64,000 bases of DNA from Struthidea cinerea (taxonomy: Eukaryota; Chordata; Aves; Passeriformes; Corcoracidae): NCBI GenBank assembly GCA_013397865.1, contig VZTI01001766.1, positions 841,839 to 905,838 on the forward strand, read 5' to 3'. Under the pieces are notes generated by a model. That model had not been told where the DNA came from and ran no database searches. It worked only from the letters and a program-made list of their open reading frames with translations. The position numbers and the translations under genes were made by a program. Shown in pieces: positions 22,701-34,920 of this stretch. Positions within the stretch are counted from its first letter, which is position 1. Each line of letters begins with the position of its first letter.

Positions 22701-24976
22701 TTTTCATCTGCAGAAGTGCTCCTGAGTGTAACAGGTAGGGAGAAATAGGCTTTTCACAGGAGTGAGACTAAACTCGATCTCAAAAATCAAAATACTTGAA
22801 TCTCGAATTTACAAACCAGTGCTATAAAACGTGCACTCCGGCCTTTTTCGGTTTTTTCTCCACTTATGAAAGGCTTGTAAACACCCTCAACAATTGCGAG
22901 CTGCTCAGTGAGACAAGGCTCGATCAACACCCCTGGAGTTCAGAACACAGCACCTTAACAGCACCCAGGCATAGCCTTGCACGCTGCCTAATGCAGGCAA
23001 ATCCAAGAGTGATGCTCTGAGACAAAGGATCTCAAGCATTCCCTGCAGGATTTGCAGCAGAAATACCCCTGCCATAGCCGTGGCATCGTGGGACACAAAA
23101 CCTTGCACCAGGAATTAATCAGGGGCAGTTTGGGTAGCCTGGAGGAGCAGCCAGAGGCAGCTCAGGGCTGTCAAATACCCATTTTTCATGAACTAAATTA
23201 CTTAAGAAATTTGGATGTTTGATGCTTCAGCTAGGTGTATTATAAAGGAATAAACAGATTTCTGCTATCTCTTCACAGACCTCGAAGGAATGGTTGTAAG
23301 TTTTTAAAATATCCACTAAATGAGAATTCTATTAAGTGGTGACTGCACAGAGAACGTGCAGAAAATGTGTGTGACTGGGGAGTTCTCGAATGTAGCTGTG
23401 TACCGCAATGAACTGTCTGCAAAAAAATATGTATTTATTATTACATTTAACATTTTTATCCCTGAGTAGTTTATTGACAACTAATTACTTAAGTTATTTA
23501 AAGTGGCACAGAGCTCTTATCTGCTGCAGAAAGCTGCACACCCCATCTCATTTGACAGAAGTACGAGGTCAAGCAAAGCCAGCCTACAATTTTTCACTCA
23601 AAAATAATTCATAGACCTGCCTTTTACATAAAAACCATATTAAAAAGCACTAGAGGAATTCAGTAATTTGGTAAGAAATACTGGATTTAGCAGCTTCTCC
23701 CGTTAGACTGTCTGTTCCCTGCCAGGACAGCTGATTCCTCCAAAGCCTGTCCTTTGTGTCAGATGTGGTCACACAGTGCTGAGCACTGACATTAATTCTC
23801 CTAACAGATACTTTGAATCATCAACTTTGTTTTGCCTCTTGGGTTCCCTCCTTCAGAATTCTAAAAAATCAGCTCTCTTCTAAATTAGCATCAAAGATTT
23901 ACTGGTTGGATGCAAGATCTCTCAGCTCTTTTTGAAAACTATGCTAATTTTGCTTTTCTATGTCCTTCCTTCACTGCCCCCTCCTGTAATCAGGATCCCG
24001 AAGTGTGCTTTCTGATGAGGATTAAGCCATGACCCATGCATGATTGCAGGAAATAAGCCTTTAAAGTGTGCCTAAGTGCTCTGCTTGCTTGAGGCTACTG
24101 ATCCTTAAAATAGATATCTGTAAAAATGTGTAATTTCGAGTGTTTCTGCAGATATTGCTCCAGTGTGTGTGACAAGGAGACACATCAAGCCAAGTTATAT
24201 CAGTTATGCTCCATTATCTCATGAACTGAGACAAAGGAATCAAAATATACAGTAATACTTCAAATAAAAAAAATAAAAATTCAACTCTTGTACGGTTTCC
24301 TTCCCTAATTACCACCTGCAAAGCATCAAAACATTCCTCTTGATTCTGGGGGTTTATTTTAGCTATTCACCAAAAATCTTTTCCGTGTAAAAAGTATTTT
24401 GTGAGAAAGGATGCACAATTATTCCTTGTTAATAGTCTCAATATCTTTCACAATTTGAAAGTCCAGAGGGCCTGATGTTCATTCTTGTATGGATTTCTTC
24501 CTTCCAGACCCACCTTATTTTCTTGCTCTCCACCCTTTTTTGTTCCTTTCTCATCTTTTCCAGAGAAGATGATCACGAGTGGGGTTTGTGAGCTGGTCCA
24601 CCACAGACTGATAAAATTTTAACAAGAAATGCCATTATTTTCTTCTCCAGCACTTTCCACATCATTCCCATCACTGTTCCCTTGGCTGACCACCTCTTAT
24701 CTTTGAACGGCTTTTACCGGATCTGTACACGAGGTCCCAGAGATCTTTCTCCTAAGTAAGTTTTTATAACACAGCTGTGTGAACTAAGAAATCAACCAAA
24801 TCAGAGCAGGCAGGTGAGGCAGAGTTGTTTCTTTCTCTCCTGTGTCTCAGTGCACTTCTGGGATGCTCCAGAAATCTGGGAGAATAGGGCAAGACCAGGA
24901 CTTCTTCAGCAAACCCCTTTTGCTGTTTTCTGTGACCTTTCTGATCAGAGATGGCATGAAAAGTAGAAGAATAGAT
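22701..24976. other. Non-coding stretch
   Basis: No exon or repeat family recognised. It is AT-rich, with a donor-like site (ctaa|gtaagt) near 24750 lacking a clear exon. Confidence 0.4.
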
Positions 24977-25012
24977 TCTTTTTTTTTTTTCTTTTTCTTT
25001 CTTTCTTTTATA
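24977..25012 (+). repeat. Pyrimidine tract, poly-T then (CTTT)n
   Basis: A run of T followed by ctttttctttctttctttta; low complexity. Confidence 0.9.
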
Positions 25013-28000
25013 GGGACCTTTTGTCCCTTTGGGGATATTAGGTATCGAGAGCCATCATTGGGAGCTCAGTGTAACAGGATGTCCTAGAAATCCTAAGGTA
25101 CTGCCTGGCATTTTTAAATCCCTGAAACTCCCTAGGCTTAGTGGCAAAGCTCTTTAAAGTATTGAGTATATTGATAGAAGTAGAATACTGTTGCTCCCTC
25201 ATCAGTCTCTCAAGGCACTTAGTACACAATTTTGGCCTATTTAATGTTACTTTAATCTTAACCAAGTCAAGATAAGGTCAGATATTTCACCTTCACTGAA
25301 GTTCTCAGCCCTCTTATGCCTGTGTGCATAGAAACCTGCGAGAAAAACATTTCCATCATTTCCACAGCAATGATCAAAGAAAATCACAAATGCAATGGAC
25401 TTCAAAGAAAAGGGCAATGGCCCAGACCTAGCTCTGAGGCAGTGTACACGAAATTGGCGAGATCTGAACTAAATTGCTTAAAAACAGCTTCCAGTTTGCA
25501 GCACTGGTTATTTAAGGGAGCACAGGCTCGAGGTCTGTGGGTTCCTGCGGCTCCCTGGGATGGCAGAGACCTGTCTGCAGAGCTGCTCCTGCAGCTGCAC
25601 TCACCTCTGGGCAGGGGAGCTTCAGCAGGAGGGAATTTTAAACATTCTGCGAGCTGCAAAGCTTTGACTTCTCGTGTGTGCGAATTGAGAGTCGGTGGGA
25701 GAAACAAAAACCAAACAAAAAACACAGTCCAGAGAAGAGAGACAGAAAAAGAGGTGCCATTCAGTGCAGCACCTATCCCACTATGGTGGGGGGAAAATCA
25801 AGGAACTATCACCCCTGGGGCTTATTCTGAGCCTGTAAAACCCCCTCCTCACCTTCACCAAGAACATTTCTATTCCCACCAGTGCTACAGGGGGAGGGAA
25901 TATGGGCACTAACTGCTCTACAGGGCACTGGGAAGGCAGTCCATGCTTTCCCTCCCTTTCTCAGGCTCTGCCAAGTTCAGAACTAGCAGCCACACCACAG
26001 ATGGGAGAGGAATGGGGCTCGGCTGCAGCCTGGCTTGTATTTGACATTGTCTACCAAGGGGGAATGGTCCTAGCCTTGGAAGGCTGCAGCTACATTCTGC
26101 TGCGGGCCAAGGCAACCCCCTCCAGCAGCAGTTCCAATGCTTTAAGCTATTTATTTGCCAGGGTGTGCTATTTAAATCCACCTTACTAATGTGCATCGCT
26201 GCTGCCAAAGGCAATTTTCTGTAGGAGCTCGGGGAAGAGGGGAGATGGGAGAAAAGGATGCATTTCCCCCCCCTGCCCCGAGCCAGCAATGGAAAGCTGG
26301 GAGGTGAAAACTCAAGGGTTTCATTTAACAGAGTTAAAGCCTCCATTTCTGCACGTTGTGGTGCCTGCACGATCATAGAGAAATATATCTTGGTTAAATT
26401 TTTGATGAGCTTTCGGCTGCTCTAAATAATTAACCAGGACCTCTCTCATTTGAACACGGGTGCAACTTTTCATGTTTCAAACGCTTCCCGCCTTAATCAC
26501 CAGGGAATCGCTCGAGTTATTCAGGTCACTCGATATATTTATTTATTTTCAACATCACCAGTCAAAACAAATTTTGAACCTTTATGCAGGGAAGGGAGAA
26601 AGCCGTTTCCTTTTGATCTCACTCCAGGTAAATCCCCAGGAGAAGTATGTGTCCTGTTTCCAGTAGCTGAATAATAGAGATTGATAGGTTAATCAGTTCC
26701 AATACAACTTACAGGGCAACAGTGTGCACTCAAATCCTAAGTTTTGACATTTCCCAAGTCCGGGACGTTTCAAAGATGTTAGTGCAGGATATCACAGCAC
26801 AGGTTTCTGAAAGACAGATGCATTAATAAGGATACTTCTGTATCCCCTCATGGAAAGCAGAGGAGGCTGATCCTGCTTTTGACAGGCTGCTGGTATGACA
26901 GTCTAACTACTGAAGTCAGTCCTGCTCCAGCACCATGTAACAGCATGGAAAAGGAGGGCTTAAAAACACTCCTTCTGTCCCGTCACTAAGTGTCACAAGG
27001 AGCCGGGATGTTGTTTTATGCGGAACTATCTTGTGAGTATATGAAGTGGCATTAAGTGTATTAAACATTGGATTCAGTCCCCTAATGAGGGACTTTGATC
27101 TTCTATCATAAGATTCAGATGTGAAAATTTGACTCTAAAAGCAGATTAGTAAAAAAGCTCCTTCCTAATCATTCCATTCTAGTGGTGCTCAGCACATCAC
27201 AGACTGAGCCTTGAATTAATGTAGAAAACCTGCAATATGAAATTAGCTGTGTCCACTGGGCAAGTGCAGTTGTCTGCAAAGGGGAAAGAAGGGGCATGGA
27301 GGTGAGCTGCTGAAAATTTGGCTTCAAGTCGTTTTTCAGCATACCTGCCTGTGAGCTTCGATATCCCGTCCCCAAAAATAGGATCCACATCACCCTGTCT
27401 CAAAGACATCACGGGAAAACAAACATATCTGAAATTGCAGAGGGCTTCAAAATACCACAGACAGAGGAGCAGGCTGCACTGTCAGCTGAATTTCTAACAA
27501 ATGTCTACCCAGGGCTTTCAAGCTTGTCAATAAATTCAGGATTAATGATCTCAGCTTGTGCCATTTTGTAACTCATTACGTTAGGCACAAAGCTGGCGAG
27601 CTTGTTTAGTCCTACATGACTTTCTTTTCTTCCTATGGATGGTCACTGCAAAAATCCAAGCCAGTTGTTTCCCAGGAGCTGGTTACTGTTGTTTAGCTCT
27701 TACCATAACTGAATTTCTATATATTCTGCTTTCACTAATTTGTCCCCTTTTGCAGTGAAAACTGTCATAACTGCTCAATTTAAAATGCAGACTGCCTGAG
27801 AAGGAGCCTCCTGCGAGGTGACAGGTTTGGAGAAGTACTTTGTGTGCAGGAGAGCATTTTAAATTGAAAGCTCTCATGTTTCTGCAATGAGACTGGCAGA
27901 GCTACATGCTATTAAAACTGGAGTCTTAAAGGATTTTCCTCAAGAAATGCTCTTTGGTGCTGGTCATGTCTTCAAACAGGTTCTGCAAATTGTAGACACA

Positions 28001-28759
28001 GGTCAAAATTCACTTGTTTTTCATTTGATGGCATTGCTGTCAATGCTTATATTTGGCCACAGGTGCCAAAAGCATCAACCAAGATGAAGATCAAAAGCAT
28101 TAGAACTGGGTATAAAGTGCTGTGGTTTCACTGTCTCAACAGTTTCTTTGTTCCAGCTGGGCATCCAGACATTAAAAGCTGACACAGAAGCATCATCTTA
28201 CAACAGAGGCAGTGTAAGATTTTCTTCTTTGATGAGAGCATTGCACGAACCAGCCGTGTGTGTGAGCCATTCCCGTGGCACACGAGGCAGAGAGGGGTGC
28301 TAAGTGCAAAGTGAGCCAAAGAGCTGCTTTTCTTCTCCAGCAATTACTGCTGAGCCCACCCCTCTCCAGCTCGGTCAGGTGGCCACACGTCCACCACCCT
28401 CCCAGCACTAAGGACACGAGTTTGGCCTCGGGCCTACCCACTTGCTTTTCATCTTCGTGTCATCTTTGTGTGACCCCAGCAGGTGACAAAGGGCATCTCA
28501 GACTCCTCCAAGGTTTCCATCTCCATCAAGATGCACCAAATATGTTTGGAAATCTGGCGTTTAACCTGCCTGTGCTGCAGTTCTTGCTCCTCTTTGCCTC
28601 TTTTCTATCAAGTGCAGTGTAAATGCAATCCCTCCACAGCAGCTGCTGCCTCCCCAGCTCTGTGCTCACGGCAGGATAGAACCCCCTGTTTAGGAGGGAC
28701 ATTTAGGAGCCCCTTTACTCTGAATAAGAAAAACAAAGTCTCCCATTATCTCAGCATCT
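25013..28759. other. Non-coding stretch with a GC-richer patch
   Basis: The longest plus-strand frame in the window (25316-25912, 198 codons) lies here, but it has no domain, biased composition or splice support. A minus-strand full-consensus donor (GAG|gtgagt) occurs near 25606; the exon it could close (encoding about LAECLKFPPAEAPLPR) has only a weak acceptor. I do not call either. Confidence 0.4.
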
Positions 28760-28838
28760 ACTTGGCAGTGCTGGCTTAGTGGTTGGGCTCCATAATCTTA
28801 AGGGTCTTCTCCGAACTAAAAGATTCCATGATCTTATT
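28760..28838 (+). mobile_element. CR1 LINE 3' end
   Basis: The sequence gcagtgctggcttagtggtt, then ggttgggctccataatctta, then agggtcttctccgaactaaa and gattccatgatcttatt is the recognisable 3' terminus of a CR1 element. It ends in a degenerate form of the ATTCTATG-type tail that replaces a poly-A tail in this family. Only the last 80 bp or so are present. Confidence 0.85.
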
Positions 28839-28844
28839 CACTCT

Positions 28845-29420
28845 TTTTTCCGGCTTAATTTTTATGTTTCTACATACGTTAGGTCATCTGCTATTTCTGT
28901 GGGCTAATGCATTGTCATATGTTCTATTCCAGTAACACCTCAGCGTGATTTATTAAAATGACAGACCACACCAGAGTCTTCAATGCAGGGCTAATTTGTT
29001 CCTACTTTTTATACAGTTCCTCATATAATTTCCAGCATTCAAGAGAATAAGTATTTATTTTAATCACCATGTGCTGCATACGTAATTTTTTTTCCTAGGT
29101 GAAATTTCCTTTTAATGGAGGCTGGGTCATGAGAGAGCAATTATATAAGTTATGTGCACATTGCAGAATAATTTAAAATCAGCTTTAGGTCAATCTTTTT
29201 TAATTATCTATTTTATCAACTGTTTTTGACTAGCAATTTAAATAATTGTGTTTGCCTAATACCTGGAGGTGTAATTGCTTTTAGGTGGCCTTTATTCTGA
29301 TCTCAATATCAGTGCACACTGCGCATGTTTGCATCTGTCTGCGTGGTGACAGATTTGTAGTGACAGCTTGTATAACTTATTTATAAAATGACAAATTATT
29401 TTAGGATTTCTTGAAGTTCA
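28845..29420. promoter_or_regulatory. AT-rich block resembling conserved non-coding DNA
   Basis: A long AT-rich segment just after the CR1 end, with many TAAT/ATTA cores (gctaatgcatt, cgtgatttattaaaatgac, aatttaaataattgtg, ggtgtaattgc), isolated CpGs and no simple repeat. It is typical of developmental enhancer sequence in vertebrates, but conservation cannot be tested here. Confidence 0.28.
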
Positions 29421-31295
29421 CAGACTGTAAATATGGAGAAACACCTGCTTGCTGCAGAAAGCTGAAGAGGATCTGCTAAGTCAAAGGGAAACTGCGTGAA
29501 TTGGTGAAGAGCGCTTTGCTAATGTGACAAAATCCCATGGGTCATCCTTATGCTGGTCCAGGCTGCAGCAGGGCCTCATGGATGCAATTTTTTAGCTACA
29601 CAGTCCCTGTTGCTGAAGTCAGATATGACCAGGTGGGTCCCCAAAGCCTCACCTGGAGTCCACGGGGAGAAACGGCCTCCTCCTGGCCTCAGTTCAGAGC
29701 AGGAGCCAAGTGGAAGTGCTTCGAGTGGCATCTGGCAAAGCCCCTTCGCAGAGCCCAGGCGGAGACCAGCAGTGCCCGAAGCACACGTGTCCTTCTGTGT
29801 CCTGCAAGGAAAACTCCTCTCTGTCCTTCACTCTGGGCTTCCTCAAGCAAAGACTGCAGCAAGGGGCCCAGGGCTGTTTCCATCCCAGCCCGAAGCGTGC
29901 CAAGGCTGTCGCGGTGACTGCGGTATGAGTGCCGCTCTGAAGCCACCTCGTTAACATAAGAGGATGAGTTCATCAGAAGGATGACCAGCTGATGGGATAG
30001 AGAATGAACAACCAGAGCCTCTGGTAGAAATTAGCCCCCGGTAGGAATTCCCAGCAGAAGGAGCAGGAGTAACCAGGTGAATTGCCTCGCAGGAGCCCTA
30101 GGTGGGCAGAGCAGTACTGCAGGCACAGACTGAACTGCACAATCAGGTGCTGAGCACGCAGAGCCTGCTGTGCATCCCTGCAGCGCCAGCCACAGCCAGT
30201 GGCTGTGTCCTGGGAGAGCAGACAAGGAAAATAACCCACTACACCCCAGCTGATGGGGGCTCTGCATTTAAAAATAAGTTATCACACGTGCCTGGATGAA
30301 GCCTACCCAGACACAGCCTTCTAACAGACAGATAAACCACTATGCACCTTTCTCAGAAGGCTATTCTCACGGTCACTTTCACACATAATAAAGATATTTA
30401 TCAGCATCACTCAAAAAAGAAGATATTGGTTTAAATGTAGCATCCTGAAATCCCACTCATAGAAACATCCATTTATCAGCTACTTAATGGCCTCTTGCTT
30501 GAAGGGCAGCTTCTTTGCTGATCTGATCGATGGTTTCATATCGTCCAGGTGAGTTCTTGGTTTTATTAAGCAGCCCTGGGTAAGTTAGGATTTTTGGCCC
30601 ACAATATTCTGAATATATTCTGAATAATATTCGGCCACCAGTGAACATCAGTGCTCAAGCTCTGTGCCAGCTCTGATTGTTGTTGTGTACTGGTCAGCCT
30701 GCTGGGTACAGCCTGCAGGGTACATGGCCAATGACCACTTTGGTGTCAGGCCAAGTCTGGCCTGAACAGGAATATTTAAAGCTTCAATGCTCATAATAAA
30801 GCAATAGAGCAGCATATCAATTACAACGAAATTAGTTTCAGAATTGCTGCTGGATGCAAATGTACATAGCATTGACATTTATTTTCCTACCAAAAAAGAC
30901 TTAATTTTGTTTTCGAGAGTGACTAAGGATATTGGCATAGTGCTTTGTGTTTTTCAAATTGTCTCTATTTGAAAAATGAACTATCCCTCAAGGTAAATTA
31001 AATGAACCTTTTTCTTTGTTCTTTCAATCCTTCTGCTGGAAGCCTAGTGCTGTTCAGCTGGAACTGCGTGTAAGCCAGAGATAGACAGGTTGCTCCTTTG
31101 AGCATTGGTTTCCCAAGAAGCATATAGACAAAAAAAAGCCCTAGCAGGAATAAAACTAAACAATTCAGACTACCCTCATCGTCGGAAGAAATGCAGGAAC
31201 TTACTGTGCACATGAGTGGATAGGACTTGGTCAGACCATGTGAGGATGCACAGGATTTTGCGCAATTTCAGGAATAAAAAGAGAGAAGGGGATAA
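29421..31295. other. Non-coding stretch with a GC-rich, multi-frame-open patch
   Basis: From about 29530 to 30020 several frames on both strands are open for 90 to 130 codons and CpG is raised. One minus-strand frame (29689-29973) gives a helical-looking peptide with about 60% G/C third positions, but it has a poor start context and overlaps two open plus-strand frames. I cannot tell it from chance in GC-rich DNA. Confidence 0.3.
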
Positions 31296-31702
31296 ATGAA
31301 CTGGCTCAAAAGGCAGTGGCAGGGAGACACAAACCCTAGAGATCACCCCCACACCTGGTATTACCCCTTAGAATATTTCTATCTCCATTTAGGGCCTTTC
31401 ATCCTGCTTGCAGCATCAATTTCACTGAACAGAGCAGTGTTTCTGAGCAGCTTGCTCCTGTTAGACTTCGCAAATACTGTGGAGTGTTTCTCCATCAACA
31501 CAAAACCTTCCTCCTGGAAGGTTGTTATCTGTCTCGATAACAAGAGTGCACAGCACACAGTCTATGTGCAGCTTCCCCCCCCCAGTCTATGTGCTATCTG
31601 CCCCAGACCCAGAAGCGTTGGGGCAGACTCGGCCTCACATCCTTGTGCTCAGCCCTGGAACAGAAAGGCTGCTGCCATCCCTTCTGCCCTGCAGACACTC
31701 AC

Positions 31703-31801
31703 CTTGTCCTCTGCTTCCATATGGTTTTGTATTCCACCTTTCTGTCACGTTTTCTACCAGCAAACACATTTTCTGCTTGTTCCCTTTGACATCCCCTTTA
31801 C
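31703..31801 (-). CDS. Candidate internal coding exon, 99 nt
   Basis: It has an acceptor (gtgtgtgttcacactcag) and a full-consensus donor (AAG|gtgagt). One frame, phase 1 at both ends, is open and gives a Lys-rich peptide (for example KGDVKGNKQKMC, then LLVENVTERWNTKPYG). Third-position bias is absent (about 44% G/C), and the phase does not fit the 34858-34920 exon in its preferred frame. Chance is a strong alternative. Confidence 0.2.
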
Positions 31802-32507
31802 CTGAGTGTGAACACACACGTCTGTGCTTTTCCCGTGTATTTTCACACGTGACTCTATGTTTGCACTTCACTTGCGATTGTTTCCTTCCTGCTGCCCTGA
31901 AAAGCTGTAAACATTCCAATTCCTTCTGGCACGTAGAAGCAGCTATGATTACAGCCGTGCGAGTTCGGTGATAACAGCTGACACATCCATTTCTGATCCC
32001 AGCTTCTGTGGGCAGCCTGCCTCTCACTCTCTGTTTGGTAAGGAAAAATAGGGGTTCTTCACAAAAGATAAAACTCTGTCAGCTTGCACTCACCTCGGGA
32101 GATGCTGAGCTCTGAGGCAGGTGAGCTTAATGCTAGGATTGAAGTCACACAGTGTTAAGCTGAGAGTTGCAAACACATTTTTAGGTACGTTAGGATCAGG
32201 TAGTTACAAGACTCTTAAAATAAACTCCAGAAGTTCTACTTATACAGTAAAATGATATAGTTAAGCTGAAAATAGATTGGAGTGGCATAAAAACATACGT
32301 ACTTATGTGGAAAAGACTTTTTCTGTAATCACGCTCTGTCTTCGTATAAACAGATGCTCACAGCACTTAATCCTGAAATGGTGCAAATCTGAAGAGCACC
32401 AAAAACCTCAGATTTCTTCAGCTGTATCAATATTACAGCTACCTCAGTGTTTTCATATCAAAAGCAGTACCAGGGGTAGAGACAGGTCATTTGTGATGTA
32501 TATATGA
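31802..32507. other. Non-coding stretch
   Basis: Nothing firmly supported. A minus-strand full-consensus donor (GAG|gtgagt) at about 32094 would close only a tiny exon. Confidence 0.4.
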
Positions 32508-32545
32508 ATGCATTGCAGTATAATGAATCTAACCCCAGCTTCATT

Positions 32546-32630
32546 AAAAAAAAAAAAANNNNNNNNNNNNNNNNNNNNNNNNNNNNNNNNNNNNNNNNNN
32601 NNNNNNNNNNNNNNAAAAAAAAAAAAAAAA
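32546..32630. other. Assembly gap inside a poly-A tract
   Basis: 56 N (32559-32614) are flanked by 13 A on the left and 16 A on the right. The true sequence and length are unknown. The tract may be a long poly-A or a collapsed A-rich repeat that stopped assembly. Confidence 0.95.
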
Positions 32631-32903
32631 GCAGCTAAAAAATACCAGAACTCAGAAAGCGATATTGAAAATTTGACACCTGAACTGGCTAGGATGGTGT
32701 ACTGTGACACTGAAACTCCAGTGCTAAAGGAATGGATGGATAGATTACAAGGGGATAACACAGATGATGGAGATTTCAAAGCCAATGATTTCTCTGACAT
32801 TGAAAAGGATTTCCCCTTGTACAGGCAGTTCCACTGCCAGGTCTGCAAAAGGGAAGCTGTTCCCTGCCTACTCTACATTTCCACAGTGCTTAATTTAGCT
32901 TAA
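32631..32903 (+). CDS. Coding-like acidic ORF next to the gap, partial and unidentified
   Basis: Directly after the gap, a frame is open for 90 codons to TAA. Its first 70 codons have strongly coding-like composition: purine-rich first positions, many GAT/GAA/AAG codons, and a peptide rich in Asp/Glu/Asn (for example ESDIENLTPELARM, VLKEWMDRLQGDNTDDGDF, FSDIEKDFPLYRQFHC). A weak donor (CAG|gtctgc) at about 32839-32841 could end an exon there; otherwise it continues into C-x-x-C and stops at 32903. The poly-A in front is in-frame Lys codons, which may be real, an artefact, or an unrelated tail. It could be an exon of a gene, a retrocopy fragment or a piece of a transposon protein. I do not recognise the family. 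Confidence 0.42.
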   Translation, partial: AAKKYQNSESDIENLTPELARMVYCDTETPVLKEWMDRLQGDNTDDGDFKANDFSDIEKDFPLYRQFHCQVCKREAVPCLLYISTVLNLA

Positions 32904-34857
32904 CTTGAGCCACTGGGCCTGAAACTGTCTCGAGCACTAGAGAGGTTCTGTAAGATCAAACATAGATTTTCATATCTATTTGCTTTAGAGTTTATTGTAC
33001 ATTATCAGGAAAATCCGTGGTTGAAATCAGGCTTTACTGGCTGAGAATACTCACAGTTTGTCAAGTGCCCTGCATTTACTGCCCAGCGTGACATCAAAAT
33101 GCAGGACATTGACATCTTCTCCCTCAGCAGTGAACTCACACTTCAGCGGCAGGGGTTGAGGGTCTGAGGTCAGGGTAAAACAGAGATTATTACAGAGACA
33201 TCCCAGGTAGCTCACTCAGGCCTGCTCTGACAGGAGGGCTGAGGTGGCAGTGGGTCTGTCTCACCCCCGGGTCTTTGCCTCTGCAAGTACGTACAGAGAC
33301 AAGAGCAACCTCTGTCCCTGGGGGCAGAGACGGGGGTCCAGGAGCCATCAAGGAATGGACCAGCCAGAACCAGCAAATGAACAGAGCCAGCACGGTGCCG
33401 TCAGCTGGTTTTGACCTGCGGCTTTTAAAACCCTCAAAGTTCCCAGTGGAGCCCCAGTTTCCAGCGCTGTTCGCTGGGGTCGGTCTCCCGGGTTTTGTTC
33501 CAGCAGACACACTGTGGGCCTGTCCTTCCTGCAGGACCTCAAGTCGTGCCAAAAGCTGTGCTGTGCAACTGTGGCATGCTCCAAACCTCCTGGAGGAGCA
33601 GCAGCCCAGCCCAGACAGAGCCGCTGTGATCTGTTGAGTCCACACGGCGCCCAGTCCTCTGCGTTTCTGTGCCGACCCCTGATGCTAACTGCGCTGGGAA
33701 CAGCTCCAGGGCCCTGCCCACCAAACACCATCCCAGGGAGCTGTTAGAGCTCCTTCTTGGAAAGGACCACGAGGACTGCAGAGCCAGCAGGCAGGTGAGA
33801 TGCCGTCTGTACAAACTGTGTCACCAGCAGTGCAGAGGGACTTGCAGTCTGCGGTGAAGGCAGCGTGTGAGGCAGCGCACGGAGATCGGCTCTTCTGAAA
33901 TCCTTCCAGACCTGCTGCTTCCTGGGCAAGTGTTTAGAAGTAGCTGGGTACATGGACAAGTCCCACTGCATGACTTTTTGGCAAACTGAGTTGGTTTGGA
34001 TGGAATGGAGCTTAGTAATCAGTCCTGTTCCGCCAGGGTGCTGTTCAGAACCGTGTGCTCCATCTCCACAGAACCACAACCAACAGCTACCACCCTGCTC
34101 CGGGGCTCAATATTCAAACACAACTCACAGGAGATGAATTTTTTATTTTTCTGATTTTAGCTGTATCAGAATGCCCTGGCACTGCTTAATCTTTCGCTGA
34201 TTGAATTTAGTGTTTGGCTTTTAAAAGAAGGGCACGCTCAAGCTCTTCAATTCCAGGAGCACGAACAGCAAGCGAAGTGCTTGCAAAGCAGCTCTGCTGA
34301 CTGCACCTGCTGGGGTTGGCTGCGATGCATCGCTCCTGGGGAGCGTGTGCAGGAACAGAAACACCCAAGTGCTGGGGAAAATTCTGTCTGCATCACCACA
34401 GCTTTTCAGATTTTTGTAATTTTATTTTTATGAATATGAAAACACATTTATAGTATGTTTACAAACACGTGTGGGTAATTTTCACGTGCTGCCTTTGAAG
34501 AGGGATGAAGGAGTTTAACATGGAAGGGCTGAACAGCACCTGGTGGTTTCATGCAAGATGCTGAAGGTGATGTTTCTTGCATAATAAATGGTCCGTAAGA
34601 AACTGAATGAGGCCCTGAGATGGGTTTGAAACTTTAAATGAAACAAGGTTAAAACCATGCAGTGTTAGCTTTGTCATGTTAAATGTGTTTTCTGTCTCTG
34701 CATACACTTATAATTCTCCTTTTCATTTTCACAAACACAACTTTGAAAAACAGACATGCTCTAGGAGCACAGCAGAGACAATATAAATAGTACAAGTAAA
34801 ATTCTCCATACCGAAAAATAAAGGCAAGATTAGTTTTTGCTTCTATCTAAAACTTAC
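32904..34857. other. Non-coding stretch, GC-rich in part
   Basis: 33190-33900 is GC-rich with overlapping open frames on both strands. A plus-strand donor (CAG|gtgaga) near 33796 follows an open stretch (about PRELLELLLGKDHEDCRASR), but no acceptor of quality was found. I make no call. Confidence 0.35.
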
Positions 34858-34920
34858 CTGGCTGTCCTTTAACCACTTTACAGGACATGAAGAGCCATAA
34901 AAGTTGCCACCTTCCTGAAC
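34858..34920 (-). CDS. Candidate coding exon D of a minus-strand chain
   Basis: 63 nt between a strong acceptor (ttctgcatttctcccag) and a perfect donor (CAG|gtaagt). In phase 0 it encodes about VQEGGNFYGSSCPVKWLKDS plus Gln. Phase 0 agrees with the end of exon C (35893-35944) in its preferred frame. A second frame is also open, so the coding frame is not proven. No following exon was identified, so the chain has no stop codon. Confidence 0.33.

Noticed and set aside
25316..25912. Longest open frame in the window, 198 codons, plus strand
   Set aside because: No domain, no codon bias seen and no splice or promoter support. In 64 kb of this composition, many frames over 100 codons are expected by chance.
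30510..30548. 39-nt segment ending at a perfect CAG|gtgagt donor
   Set aside because: The acceptor lacks a pyrimidine tract and the short open peptide has no support.
31296..31805. 169-codon plus-strand frame
   Set aside because: Low-complexity Pro/Ser/Cys-rich end, no support; the opposite strand here has a better exon candidate.
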